Positions 18,418 through 27,360 of a stretch of 64,000 nt of DNA are shown piece after piece. Source of the stretch: JBNKFV01 sp050290265 (lineage in GTDB: Bacteria; Pseudomonadota; Gammaproteobacteria; Pseudomonadales; Cellvibrionaceae); contig JBNKHI010000009.1 of assembly GCA_050290265.1 (NCBI GenBank), positions 1-64,000 on the forward strand, given 5' to 3'. Made by a program: the position numbers and the translations under genes. Under the pieces are notes generated by a model. It had not been told where the DNA came from. It made no database searches and was given only the letters and a program-made list of their open reading frames with translations. Positions within the stretch are counted from its first letter, which is position 1, and each line of letters opens with the position of its first letter.

Positions 18418-19098
18418 TTAGAACCGGTAGCCGACAGACAGCGTATATACAAACGGGTCGATATCGACGTTTACGGTCACTTGATCACCGCTGCTCAGAT
18501 CTATCGTTGCATCGGTTTCAATGTCAATCCAACGTACAGAGGCGTTGATTAGCCATTGGTCATTGATCTGATAGTCCAGGCCCGCTTGCGCTGCCAGGCC
18601 AAAGGAATTGTCCAGGCTCATATCTGTCGCGTTTAATGCAGACTTTAATGTGTCGCTAGGCTCTTCGTCGAAAAATACGGTGTAGTTTACGCCCACTCCA
18701 AGATAAGGCATCACTGCAGAGTTTGTATCAAAGTAATAAACAGCACTTAATGTCGGTGGCAAGTGTTTGGTTTCACCCACATCCAGACCACCGATATCGC
18801 CGGTGCCGCCAATATCGTGCTTAAATGGTGTAGCTGCGAGCAATTCAATACCCCATTGCTTGGTCAGCATATATTGAATATTCAATCCCAGTTGGCTGTT
18901 GGAATCAACGTTAACGCCACTATTGGCTCCAAGTGCCGCGCCGCCATCACCGTTTACGCTAACGACAGAGCTGGATTCGTCAGGTGAAACTTGGGTAACA
19001 CCGGCACGTACAATCCAGTCGCCAGCGTCATAGGCGAGTGCGGAAAAAGAAAGGCCAAGTCCTGTTGCTAAATAAGCGGCGGTTTTTAAAGCTTGCAT
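18418..19098 (-). CDS. OmpW-family outer membrane protein
   Basis: This is a 226-residue eight-strand beta-barrel porin of the OmpW/AlkL family, which passes small hydrophobic molecules across the outer membrane. A Sec signal peptide ends at SALAYDAGDW. After it come WIVRAGVTQVSP, IEL-LAATPFKH, LPPTLSAVYYF, PYLGVGVNYT, FGLAAQAGLDYQI and the terminal VYTLSVGYRF with a C-terminal Phe as expected for BAM substrates. It is monocistronic with a good GAGAAG sequence before the ATG. The natural substrate is unknown. Confidence 0.93.
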   Translation of the reverse strand: MQALKTAAYLATGLGLSFSALAYDAGDWIVRAGVTQVSPDESSSVVSVNGDGGAALGANSGVNVDSNSQLGLNIQYMLTKQWGIELLAATPFKHDIGGTGDIGGLDVGETKHLPPTLSAVYYFDTNSAVMPYLGVGVNYTVFFDEEPSDTLKSALNATDMSLDNSFGLAAQAGLDYQINDQWLINASVRWIDIETDATIDLSSGDQVTVNVDIDPFVYTLSVGYRF

Positions 19099-19500
19099 AA
19101 CTTCTCTCCATTACTTCAATGATTTCATTGTGTTCGATGGGGCTATTAAAGGTGGAATCGAGAAGTCAGATATTGATTTATAACAAGAAAAAATAAATTG
19201 TCTTTTTTATTTTCTGATTAGCGCTGATTAGTGCAACAAAGTTAAAATAAAGTCCTATCTTTAATAGTTCTTCAGTGTCGGTAGCGCTTGGATGGGCTTG
19301 GGACTTGTGCTGGTAAATGTTGGTCAAACGTGGATGGCGTTAGCTGCTAACCTGTAGGTATGAAACAAAAATGACAGCTACAGCTCGAATAGCATCAGAT
19401 TAAGATGTTTGCTGGCAATAGGTATTGCGTTAGATCAAGTCAACGCTTATTTGACTGAAGCAACGTGTAAATAAAACAGATGTAATGAATGAGAACAGTT
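19099..19500. other. Divergent AT-rich region between ompW and mgtE
   Basis: About 400 bases, AT-rich near the OmpW side. It should carry both promoters. I looked for an Mg-sensing leader before mgtE and cannot support one by eye. Confidence 0.4.
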
Positions 19501-20877
19501 ATGGCAGAGTTAGAGCCAGCGGTTAGCTCAGAAGTAGATGAAGATGCGCTGTTGGCAGCGCAGCTCACTCAAGTGGTTAAAAAACTGCGTGACATAGAAG
19601 ATGAAACCGAAGCAAAAGATGATTTGCTATTTGAGTTGGATGATGAGGCCATTGGTCATTTGCTTGAATCCGTTCCTGCGGATTTACGTCTACGGGTATG
19701 GAAGAGTTTACCTCCAGAACGCTATTGGCCAGTTATTAGTGGATTACAGCACGATACCATCAGTAACCTCGTGCATGCGTTGGATGAGCCCGGTCGCATT
19801 AAGTTGCAAGATAATGCAACGGCTAATGACTTGCTTATCTTCGCTGATGCGTTACCGGCATCGATGGTTGACGCCATTTTGTTGGATCTGGATGAAGGCA
19901 TTGCTGACGAATTACAGCAAGCATTACAGTATGAAGATTCACAGGTTGGTCGTTATCTCAATAAGCACGTCATGCGTGTTCGGCCGCAAGTCACTCTCGC
20001 AGCATTTATTTTGCGCTGGAAAAGGCGCGAGGAAGTTTGCGCAGCTTATGTTATCGACACTACAGGTGAACTACTCGGTTATATACCATTGGAAAAGGCG
20101 CTTCGTTATGCCGACGAGCGTTCAGTGGCGGACATCGCCGAGCCCATCTATGCATTTCCCCATGATGCTGAAATTGAAGATGTTATTCCCGAGGTGGCAG
20201 CTGATGATGGATTAGCCTGGTACCCGGTGTCTCGCGATGGCAAAGTGATTGGTGCTATTTCGGCTTCCGCTATGTTATGGGAGTTACAGGATAAGATGGT
20301 TGATGCGGCCATTAGTGATAGTCCTTCCGGGGAAGAGGATTTGTTTACCCCGGTGAGGCTGGCGGCGCAAATGCGTGCCGTGTGGCTATGTATTAACCTG
20401 GCTACAGCATTTTTGGCTTCTTGGGTGATTGGTTGGTTTGAACTGGCTTTGCAGCAAGTCGTTGCACTGGCAATCTTAATGCCGGTCGTGGCAAGTATGG
20501 GAGGAATTGCGGGTAGTCAGACTCTGGCGGTAGCGCTTCGTGGTTTGGCATTGAACCACATTACCAGTGCGAATATTCGCCTGCTTTTGTCAAAGGAGAT
20601 GCGCATTGCCGCATTAAATGGTGTGTTACTTGGTATTCTTATCGCCATTGTTGTAGGTATTTGGTTTGACTCCTATTTATTGGGCGGGATTATTTTAGTG
20701 GCTATTGTGGTCAATAGTTTGGCTGCAGCCTCTTCGGGAACGCTGATTCCCTTCGCGCTGAAAAAGTTGAAAATTGATCCTGCTATTTCTGGTGCCGTTA
20801 TTTTAACCACTGTGACAGATGTGGTCGGCTTTATGATATTTCTGGGGTTGGGCAGTTTGGTTTTGATTCACAGCTAA
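19501..20877 (+). CDS. mgtE: MgtE-type magnesium transporter
   Basis: The product is an Mg2+ channel of the inner membrane. An acidic cytosolic N domain of helical MgtE repeats covers about residues 20-125 (LFELDDEAIGHLLESVPADLRLRVWKSLP). A CBS pair follows at about 130-250, and then the five-helix pore domain from about 290 with MPVVASMGGIAGSQT and the terminal TTVTDVVGFMIFLGLG, whose Asp belongs to the Mg pore site. A longer frame begins at 19489 (MRTV). The ATG at 19501 with GAGAA upstream seems as likely. A CorA-like gene follows 29 bases later, so two Mg2+ systems are paired. Confidence 0.93.
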   Translation: MAELEPAVSSEVDEDALLAAQLTQVVKKLRDIEDETEAKDDLLFELDDEAIGHLLESVPADLRLRVWKSLPPERYWPVISGLQHDTISNLVHALDEPGRIKLQDNATANDLLIFADALPASMVDAILLDLDEGIADELQQALQYEDSQVGRYLNKHVMRVRPQVTLAAFILRWKRREEVCAAYVIDTTGELLGYIPLEKALRYADERSVADIAEPIYAFPHDAEIEDVIPEVAADDGLAWYPVSRDGKVIGAISASAMLWELQDKMVDAAISDSPSGEEDLFTPVRLAAQMRAVWLCINLATAFLASWVIGWFELALQQVVALAILMPVVASMGGIAGSQTLAVALRGLALNHITSANIRLLLSKEMRIAALNGVLLGILIAIVVGIWFDSYLLGGIILVAIVVNSLAAASSGTLIPFALKKLKIDPAISGAVILTTVTDVVGFMIFLGLGSLVLIHS

Positions 20878-20906
20878 AACAAGAGCTTTATAAAGGAGTC
20901 TGAACG

Positions 20907-21872
20907 GTGATTACAACTCGCCTTTTACAAGATGGACAGATTACCACTGGTGATAAAACGCTGATAACTCAATGGCAAAATGATCCGACTAGTCGAATTT
21001 GGATTGATATTCAGTCCACCGATAAAAAGTTAATGGAGGCCATGTTGTTGGAATTGAACTGCCATCCATTAGCGATCAAAGACGCTTTGCGTGATCGACA
21101 TCCGCCGAAAATAGAAATGTTTAAAGAGCAGCTGTTTGTCCTTTACCGCGGTATTCGTTCGGTCACCGATCATTTGGATTTTGCTTATCAGCCAATTGCC
21201 TTTTTTATTAGTGAGCGCTGTTTGATTACCGTTCATCCTGAACGCTCGCTAGGTATAATCTCGCTGTTGGAACAGGATGATTTTCATCATTTTTTGATGC
21301 AGCCTTTGACGCTGGCGCTGCAAATTATGCATAGCTCTGCTGCGGTTTATTTGGAAAATATTCTTGGATTTGAAACGCTTTTAAGTGAAAAAGAGGATCA
21401 AATCTATAGCCGCGGTAATGATCTGCTTCTGGCAGAGCTGGCTTCTTATAAGGCAAAGTTAATTAAAGTGCGCAGGGTCTTTAATTACCACGAAAATATC
21501 ACCGCGGAACTCAAAGCTTTTCGTGATGAAGAAATTGATATTTCTATTCACGATAGTGAGCACCACCTCAATGATTTGCATGACCGGTTTGAGCGGCTAC
21601 ACAGCTTGACACAAATGCATTACGAAATTTGTAGCGATATGATTGAGAGCTATATTTCTATTTCTTCGCATCAGCTGAATGTCACCATGCGTATCTTAAC
21701 GGTGATTACTGCCATTTTTGTGCCATTAAGTTTTCTGGCCGGTTTATATGGAATGAACTTCGAATATATTCCAGAGCTTGGTTTTAAATATGGTTATTTC
21801 ATTTTATTGTTAGTGATGCTTTTTACTGCTGGTGGCTTAATTTACGTATTTAAGCGCAAGCACTGGTTTTAA
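20907..21872 (+). CDS. CorA-family divalent cation transporter
   Basis: This is a 321-residue 2-TM-GxN transporter. The soluble N domain runs to about residue 255. The first membrane helix carries the defining motif YGMNFEY after VPLSFLAGL, and the second is YFILLLVMLFTAGGLIYVF. The C-terminus KRKHWF is typical. The GTG start at 20907 is supported by AAGGAG about eight bases upstream. The family moves Mg2+, Co2+ or Zn2+ (ZntB). Its linkage to mgtE argues for Mg2+. It is probably in one operon with mgtE and the following mscS-like gene. Confidence 0.9.
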   Translation: MITTRLLQDGQITTGDKTLITQWQNDPTSRIWIDIQSTDKKLMEAMLLELNCHPLAIKDALRDRHPPKIEMFKEQLFVLYRGIRSVTDHLDFAYQPIAFFISERCLITVHPERSLGIISLLEQDDFHHFLMQPLTLALQIMHSSAAVYLENILGFETLLSEKEDQIYSRGNDLLLAELASYKAKLIKVRRVFNYHENITAELKAFRDEEIDISIHDSEHHLNDLHDRFERLHSLTQMHYEICSDMIESYISISSHQLNVTMRILTVITAIFVPLSFLAGLYGMNFEYIPELGFKYGYFILLLVMLFTAGGLIYVFKRKHWF

Positions 21873-21926
21873 TCGAGTAGGTAGTATTTTGTAGGTTGTG
21901 GAATACTTTTTATATAGGTTGCAGTG

Positions 21927-22838
21927 ATGATTGATGACGCAGAAGGTATTTGGAACGACACACTTTTTACCATGGGTAATTACCACCTGACGGTTAGTCA
22001 GCTTTGCATGTCGTTATTGATTTTGTTACTAACGTTCATTGTTGCATCGCTTGTTAATAAAGGTATTAAGCAAGTTGCATTGTCGCGAGCCGCAATTACC
22101 ATTGCGCAAGCCTACATTGTTGGTCGCTTCGCCCACTACATTATTTTGGTGGTCGGTTTTATGCTGGCGATTTCAGCGTTAGGTATCGATGTCAGTAAAC
22201 TCGCTTTGTTGGCAAGTGCGCTGGGTATTGGTATCGGGTTGGGGTTGCAAGGGATTGTCAATAATTTTGTTTCCGGCCTGGCACTATTGTTAGAAAAGAC
22301 GTTGAAAGTTGGAGACTTTGTTGAATTGGATTCCGGTTTAACGGGCGAGGTGATAGAAATTAATATGCGCGCTACGCTCATTCGTACAAACGACAATGTA
22401 GATATATTAATTCCCAATGCTGAGTTAACCAATGGCAAAGTGATTAACTGGACGCTGGCCGAAAATATTCGACGTTTTCGTATTCCGTTTGGCGTTGCTT
22501 ATGGCAGTGATAAAGTGGTGGTGAAGAAGGCTGTGCTGGAAGCTGCGCGGTCAGTTGCCTATACCATGGACGAGGCGGGCCGAGAACCTGTTGTTTGGAT
22601 GACTGGCTTTGGCGATAGTAGCTTAAACTTTACGTTGGGAGTTTGGGTCAGGCCTGAGCAGGTAAAGCGGCCGACAGCGTTAACATCCGATTATCTGTGG
22701 GCGATTGACGATGCGTTTCGAAAATACGGTGTTGAAATCCCATTTCCGCAACGGGATTTACATATTCGCAGCAGCCTGCCGACGTTTAAAGTAGGTGCCA
22801 GGGCGGATGATTCTGAGGGCGAACCCCCTAATCATTAA
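21927..22838 (+). CDS. MscS-family mechanosensitive channel
   Basis: This is a channel of about 303 residues with three N-terminal membrane helices. The third is the pore helix, LALLASALGIGIGLGLQGIVNNFVSG, with Gly/Ala packing as in MscS. It is followed by the beta domain (VGDFVELDSGLTGEVIEINMRATLIRTND, IPNAEL) and the alpha/beta C-terminal domain. It releases solutes on hypo-osmotic shock. A GTG at 21924 immediately precedes the ATG at 21927, and either could serve. It follows the CorA-like gene by about 50 bases and converges with the rimB-side operon. The two stop codons overlap. Confidence 0.9.
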   Translation: MIDDAEGIWNDTLFTMGNYHLTVSQLCMSLLILLLTFIVASLVNKGIKQVALSRAAITIAQAYIVGRFAHYIILVVGFMLAISALGIDVSKLALLASALGIGIGLGLQGIVNNFVSGLALLLEKTLKVGDFVELDSGLTGEVIEINMRATLIRTNDNVDILIPNAELTNGKVINWTLAENIRRFRIPFGVAYGSDKVVVKKAVLEAARSVAYTMDEAGREPVVWMTGFGDSSLNFTLGVWVRPEQVKRPTALTSDYLWAIDDAFRKYGVEIPFPQRDLHIRSSLPTFKVGARADDSEGEPPNH

Positions 22839-23290
22839 TCGATGGTTTGAATTAAATCAGTACTTGGGTTACTGGCTAAGTAAGACTGGGAGGGGTCAAC
22901 CAAAACACGGTCTCCCATCCCTTCACGTCCAAACAGCATCAGGTAACTCATATCTGAGCGGTCAGTTAGTGTGATTTCTATCGGCCATACTTGTTCGCCT
23001 AACTTGATTGGCGTTTGAATAACATAGCGTTGTTCTGAACTACCGTTAGATGATTTGATTCGGCGAATGTCGCGAATGGGTGCGGAACATTCCTGCACAC
23101 TGTTAACATTGTGAATGTCCGGGTGTAAATCAAACTTTACCCAAGGCCGATTATCTCTTTTGTAACGTCGAATATTATCGACATGAAGGGATGATGTTTT
23201 GGCGCCGGTATCGATACGAATTTGCAAATCTACAATACCGAGTTCCGGCAGGTCACACAGTTCCAGGTTGCCAATAACCATTTTATTCAT
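22835..23290 (-). CDS. rimB: RimB-like retropepsin-type (ATP-dependent zinc protease family) protein
   Basis: This is a 151-residue protein of the PF05618 'Zn_protease' family, structurally like a single-domain retropepsin. The key motif RIDTGAKTSSLHV carries the catalytic DTGA, and LFGREGMGDRVLVDPSQSYL closes the domain. In Pseudomonas, RimB trims the poly-glutamate tails that RimK adds to ribosomal protein S6. Here rimK lies three genes upstream on the same strand, which supports that role. Its start overlaps the end of the small MscS gene by 8 bases, so translation is probably coupled. The symbol is assigned by family and context. Confidence 0.75.
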   Translation of the reverse strand: MNKMVIGNLELCDLPELGIVDLQIRIDTGAKTSSLHVDNIRRYKRDNRPWVKFDLHPDIHNVNSVQECSAPIRDIRRIKSSNGSSEQRYVIQTPIKLGEQVWPIEITLTDRSDMSYLMLFGREGMGDRVLVDPSQSYLASNPSTDLIQTID

Positions 23291-23816
23291 AACCGGTTTC
23301 CACGCTGTCTTCAGGTTTTGGTTTTTTGTAGCGCTTGTCTTTGGTGGTTATTTCCACTGGGCGCTGAAAAATTAGGGAGTTGGGGTAGGTTATTTTACTG
23401 CCTGACTCAGTGAGCAGAATCACATGAAATAACGTAATTTCATGAATGGATCCCTCCAGAAAATTATCACCATCAATAATCTTAACGACATCCCCAACGC
23501 GGTATGGGAAAAAGAAAAAAATAATAATGCTGGAGGTGATATTGCTGAGAATCGACCATTGAGCAAACAGCGCAACGCCAATGACGGCAAACACGGAACT
23601 GAAAAAGATCCCAAAGTCTTTATAGGCAACCAGACCTATGGCGACAAACACCAGAATAGACCAACTAAAATCCAGCGACTTACGTACATAAAGGATACGT
23701 GCCTGCGGTATTTTACGTTCACGGCCAATGCGTTGAACCAGCTTGCCGGTACTTTGTTTAAGCACTAAATACGCGGCAAAAATCGCAGCTATGCTTAATA
23801 TCATGGAAAAATTCAT
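23283..23816 (-). CDS. Short MscS-family channel-like protein in the rimK operon
   Basis: This is a 177-residue protein with an N-terminal helix, a second hydrophobic segment (FSWSILVFVAIGLVAY), and an MscS pore/beta unit: FAVIGVALFAQWSILSNITSSIIIFFFFPYRVGDVVKIID then EGSIHEITLFHVILLTESGSKITYPNSLIF. It lacks the C-terminal alpha/beta domain of full MscS and is the minimal family form. It sits 7 bases after the AstE-like gene and overlaps rimB. Its link with S6 modification is unexplained, and a response to osmotic stress is one possible theme. Confidence 0.8.
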   Translation of the reverse strand: MNFSMILSIAAIFAAYLVLKQSTGKLVQRIGRERKIPQARILYVRKSLDFSWSILVFVAIGLVAYKDFGIFFSSVFAVIGVALFAQWSILSNITSSIIIFFFFPYRVGDVVKIIDGDNFLEGSIHEITLFHVILLTESGSKITYPNSLIFQRPVEITTKDKRYKKPKPEDSVETGYE

Positions 23817-23823
23817 GGTTAAC

Positions 23824-24849
23824 TTAGGTTCCTAATGAATCTTCGTCGGGCAGGAATGAATCTTGAAACTGTTCGATGTGCTCTGCAATAGTTTCATCAT
23901 CTTCAGAAAAGTACGCAATATGGAACATCGCATCACCTTCTTGTACCAAGGGGATATTTTGCTGACCGATAATAATACCAGATCGGTTGGTGCGCACCTT
24001 ATCAATAATGTCGCCAAACGGACTGCCAATTTCTGCAAGCTCATCATTTTTTTGTACATAATCACCGAGTTGCTTCAGGTTTTTCACGATGCCGCTACAG
24101 TTTGCCCGAGTCCAGGCTGTGTTGTTGGCAACGAACGGTGTGCTGGTTTTTTTACGTCGGCGTTTGCGTATCATACCTAAGTGCGACAGGACATTGGTGA
24201 TGCCGGAAAACCCGGCTCGGATTGAGAACTCGTCAAAACGCAAGGCCTCACCCGCTTCATACAGTAGGATTCGAACGCCGCTTTCCACCGCCGCTTGACG
24301 CAGAGAACCATCTCTCAGGTCTGCATTAAGGAGAACTGGTACGCCAAAGGCTTCAGCCATTGCCAGCGTTTCCTCGTCTTTTAAATTGGCGCGAATCTGT
24401 GGCAGGTTCGATCGATGCAGTGCGCCAGTATGCAAATCTATGCCGTAATCACAGTGTTGAACAATTTCTTTTAAAAAAATATCAGCAACGCGACCTGCCA
24501 GAGAGCCTTTCGCTGAACCTGGAAATGAACGATTTAAATCGCGCCGGTCAGGCATGTAACGGCTTTGATTAAGTACACCGTAAACATTCACCATCGGCAC
24601 CAACACCAACGAGCCTTTGGCCAGAGTGAATCCTGGAGCTTGAATTAAGCGGCGAATAATTTCCAGACCATTCAATTCGTCGCCGTGGATGGCCGCAGAA
24701 ATAAAAACATTGGGGCCGGGCTTTTTTCCCCGAATGACATGCACCGGCATGCTTATGTCAGTGTCGGTATACAGTTTAGCAACGGGTAATTCGATACGAA
24801 GTTGCTGACCTAAACCAATACTGTGCTCACCAATAACTAAATTTGTCAT
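23824..24849 (-). CDS. Succinylglutamate desuccinylase/aspartoacylase-family protein
   Basis: This is a Zn carboxypeptidase-like protein of about 341 residues. The metal motif is AAIHGDELNG (His and Glu), with the third ligand in GIDLHTGA and supporting segments PNVYGVLNQ, RDLNRSFPG and ILLYEAGEA. The longer frame to 24927 runs into rimK and lacks family features. The ATG at 24849 (MTNLVIGEHSIG) leaves a 13-base gap to rimK and is chosen. Family members hydrolyse N-acyl amino acids. Beside rimK and rimB it may process glutamate-containing peptides or a modified product, which is inference from context. Confidence 0.85.
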   Translation of the reverse strand: MTNLVIGEHSIGLGQQLRIELPVAKLYTDTDISMPVHVIRGKKPGPNVFISAAIHGDELNGLEIIRRLIQAPGFTLAKGSLVLVPMVNVYGVLNQSRYMPDRRDLNRSFPGSAKGSLAGRVADIFLKEIVQHCDYGIDLHTGALHRSNLPQIRANLKDEETLAMAEAFGVPVLLNADLRDGSLRQAAVESGVRILLYEAGEALRFDEFSIRAGFSGITNVLSHLGMIRKRRRKKTSTPFVANNTAWTRANCSGIVKNLKQLGDYVQKNDELAEIGSPFGDIIDKVRTNRSGIIIGQQNIPLVQEGDAMFHIAYFSEDDETIAEHIEQFQDSFLPDEDSLGT

Positions 24850-24862
24850 ACCGTATCTGCCG

Positions 24863-25774
24863 TTAGCCCTGGCCTTTAGTTTTCGTATTGCTGTTGCCTG
24901 CTGAAGATTGTTTTTCAATAAATTCAAAAATCATAGCGGCAACGTCTTTTTTAGTGGCTACTTCAATGCCTTCCAAACCAGGCGATGAATTGACTTCCAT
25001 GACCACTGGGCCATTCGCTGATTGCAAAATATCCACTCCACACACATTTAGTCCCATCACTTTGGCAGCATTGACTGCAGTTGCGCGTTCTTCCGGGGAC
25101 AGACGAATCAGTTTGGCGCTACCGCCACGATGTAGATTAGAGCGGAATTCGCCTTCGGCGCCCTGGCGTTTCATGGCCGCGACAACTTTTCCACCCACGA
25201 CGAAACAGCGAATGTCGGCACCGCCGGCTTCTTTAATGAATTCCTGTACTAAGATGTTGGCTTTTAAGCCCATAAAGGCTTCGATAATACTTTCTGCGGC
25301 CTTGTTGGTTTCGGCGAGTACCACACCAATGCCCTGGGTTCCTTCGAGTAATTTAATAACCAGTGGGGCGCCACCCACATTTTTAATGAGGTCTTTAATA
25401 TTATCTGGTTTGTTCGCAAAACCTGTACGGGGCAGGCCAATACCTTTGCGTGATAGCAGTTGTAGAGAGCGTAGTTTGTCTCGCGAACGGCTGATAGCAA
25501 CGGATTCGTTCACAGAAAATGTGCCCATCATTTCAAACTGACGAACGACTGCTGTGCCGTAGAATGTAATTGAAGCGCCTATGCGCGGAATAATGGCGTC
25601 ATAAACGGGGAGTTCTTCACCGTAGTAGCGCACCGCCGGCCGACTTTTCGTGATATCCATATAGCAGTGCAGCGTGTCGATAATGTCTACTTCGTGCCCA
25701 CGGGCCTCGCCTGCTTCTTTGAGGCGTCGAGTAGAGTAAAGTTCTGAGTTGCGGGATAGTACTGCGATTCGCAT
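24863..25774 (-). CDS. rimK: RimK, ribosomal protein S6 glutamate ligase
   Basis: RimK is an ATP-grasp ligase that adds glutamates to the C-terminus of S6. The 303-residue length fits, and the family sequence is clear: MRIAVLSRNSELYSTRRLKEAGEARGH at the N-terminus, PRIGASITFYGTAVVRQFE, the ATP-grasp core PLVIKLLEGTQGIGVVLAE, LVQEFIKEAGGADIRCFVVG, and the metal site VMEVNSSPGLEGIE. It is the first gene of a tight four-gene minus-strand operon ending with rimB. The operon gives both a writer and a probable trimmer of S6 tails. Confidence 0.95.
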   Translation of the reverse strand: MRIAVLSRNSELYSTRRLKEAGEARGHEVDIIDTLHCYMDITKSRPAVRYYGEELPVYDAIIPRIGASITFYGTAVVRQFEMMGTFSVNESVAISRSRDKLRSLQLLSRKGIGLPRTGFANKPDNIKDLIKNVGGAPLVIKLLEGTQGIGVVLAETNKAAESIIEAFMGLKANILVQEFIKEAGGADIRCFVVGGKVVAAMKRQGAEGEFRSNLHRGGSAKLIRLSPEERATAVNAAKVMGLNVCGVDILQSANGPVVMEVNSSPGLEGIEVATKKDVAAMIFEFIEKQSSAGNSNTKTKGQG

Positions 25775-25956
25775 GGTTTACACCTGAAGTTTCGTTGTCT
25801 TTGCTGCTGCCTGAAAGGCAGCTGACCTGTGCCGCGCACTATATCAGTTCTCGTGCTAAAGACATCAGTATAGGACGTGTTGGCACTCGTTTTATATCAG
25901 CTTGTTTGCGTTGGTAATAAAAATACACGGAGTCACTAGCCTGGTTTTAACAGACT

Positions 25957-26946
25957 TCAGCCGACATGTTTGGCGAGCGCCAGGCCTGAAAGGTAAGCAC
26001 CTTCTACTCTTCCGCCGTTACACCAATCGCCAATAATACCGATGCGCTCATGTTCTGAAAAATAGAAGCCTGTGGGACTAGGTTTTACCGTAGGATAAAT
26101 ATCGGCGTAGCGCCAGTAGTGTTGATAATGCTGACAAACTTCATGTGGCAGATGCAGTTGGCGTTGAAGCCAGCGGGAAGCGGTTTCAAGTAAATTAATG
26201 TCAGTATCGCGCGGGTGCTGTTCTGACCAATATGGGCTAAAGTGTGCTAACCATTGGTCATGTGCGTCTTTGGGCATAACACGTGAAGGTTGCGCGGAGC
26301 TGCGGCTCACCCAGCTAATGGTTTCGTCGCCAAAAATGCCCTGAATGTCTTGAGCGATGACTTGATTGCTTCGGGTCGCAAGACTCAGGGTCCAGCAAGG
26401 GCTATGTATTTTCCCTGCGGGAATTTGCTCGCGTATGCCAAAGCCTAGCAACAGCGCATTGGTTTGTTCGGCGGGGGCAGAGCAGACAACCATATCGTAT
26501 TCGCCGAGCACTTGATTTTCGGTATTCAGTAATTGGATTTTAGTATTAGGCTGCGACACGATTCTATGTACGCGCTGATTAAACTGAATATCCAGACCTT
26601 CAGCCAGATTGTGAGCAATAGCATTCATGCTGGGCGTGCCTACATAACGCTGCTGGTCATCGGGAGACGCCACCAAACCATAGTTTGTTGCTTTGGCCGG
26701 CTGGAACTTCCATTGCGCAACCGTTTTGTTGGCCAGCCACTCTTCCGTTTGTTTTATAAAATCAGGCGACCGCGCGGTAAAATATTGTGCGCCCAGATCT
26801 ATTTGTCCCCACTCTTGCTGTTTGCGAGCAAGTCGCCCGCCGCGACCTCTGGATTTTTCCCAGAGACTTACGCTATGTCCTTTTTTTTGCAGCTCCCGGG
26901 CACAGCTGGCAGCAGACAAGCCTGCTCCGATAATTGCTATTTTCAT
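25957..26946 (-). CDS. Renalase-like FAD-dependent oxidoreductase
   Basis: This is a 329-residue flavoprotein. An N-terminal dinucleotide-binding motif, IIGAGLSAASCARELQKKGHSVSLWEKSRGRGGRL, is followed by the FAD-binding DLGAQYFTAR. The C-terminal FAD motif is GIIGDWCNGGRVEGAYLSGLALAKHV. This layout matches the small amine-oxidase-like group that includes bacterial renalase, which oxidises off-isomers of NAD(P)H. The bacterial substrate here is not certain. A small conserved-looking gene lies 25 bases upstream on the same strand, so the two may be co-transcribed. Confidence 0.85.
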   Translation of the reverse strand: MKIAIIGAGLSAASCARELQKKGHSVSLWEKSRGRGGRLARKQQEWGQIDLGAQYFTARSPDFIKQTEEWLANKTVAQWKFQPAKATNYGLVASPDDQQRYVGTPSMNAIAHNLAEGLDIQFNQRVHRIVSQPNTKIQLLNTENQVLGEYDMVVCSAPAEQTNALLLGFGIREQIPAGKIHSPCWTLSLATRSNQVIAQDIQGIFGDETISWVSRSSAQPSRVMPKDAHDQWLAHFSPYWSEQHPRDTDINLLETASRWLQRQLHLPHEVCQHYQHYWRYADIYPTVKPSPTGFYFSEHERIGIIGDWCNGGRVEGAYLSGLALAKHVG

Positions 26947-26971
26947 TGTATAACCTCTACCAGCCTGGTCT

Positions 26972-27229
26972 TCAGTGCGTCTGTTCGTCCAGGCCGATCA
27001 TTTCAAAGTAGGCGTTTGACTGGTGTAAGGAAATGTTGGTGATGCCTTGTTCCTTTAGCCAGTTTTTCGCTGAATACAGGCTGTGGTGTCGGTGCGGTGA
27101 CCTGATGCGCGTTTGATCAATGCTGCTGACGATAACAGGAAGGTAGATAGAGCCTTCAACTGAATAAACCAATCCAATGTGGTCGTTTGAGTAGAGCGAG
27201 TTGCCGGATTTTTTAGGATCGCTATCCAT
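26972..27229 (-). CDS. Small hypothetical protein, 85 residues
   Basis: The frame begins MDSDPKKSGNSLYSND, 25 bases before the renalase-like gene and in the same direction. A beta-like stretch GLVYSVEGSIYLPVIVS precedes a helix-like SLYSAKNWLKEQGITNISLHQ and the end NAYFEMIGL. The composition is protein-like and soluble. It resembles short conserved gammaproteobacterial proteins of unknown function, possibly DUF6482, but I cannot confirm the family. Confidence 0.6.
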   Translation of the reverse strand: MDSDPKKSGNSLYSNDHIGLVYSVEGSIYLPVIVSSIDQTRIRSPHRHHSLYSAKNWLKEQGITNISLHQSNAYFEMIGLDEQTH

Positions 27230-27360
27230 TCATGGTACACCTGTGTAATGAATCATGCTTTCAGTACGTATTCGTGTGACTTTTGGATTGTTACAGGAAG
27301 GGAGTCTACGCTGGTGTTGTGGCCGTGCAGATGTTGCCAATCACTTTAGGTCGCTTTAGG

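Noticed and set aside
19099..19500. Mg-sensing riboswitch before mgtE
   Set aside because: I could not find the conserved helices of an M-box or a comparable leader by eye, and such leaders are not typical of gammaproteobacterial mgtE.
19601..20215. 204-codon frame inside mgtE
   Set aside because: It is an out-of-frame reading of a well-supported MgtE N domain and CBS region.
24888..25541. Long 217-codon frame opposite rimK
   Set aside because: It is antisense to a clear ATP-grasp gene, its composition is that of a mirrored frame, and it has no start signal.
26533..27042. 169-codon frame opposite the renalase-like gene
   Set aside because: It is a shadow of the flavoprotein frame. Cys/Ser/Arg-rich composition is typical of antisense reading.
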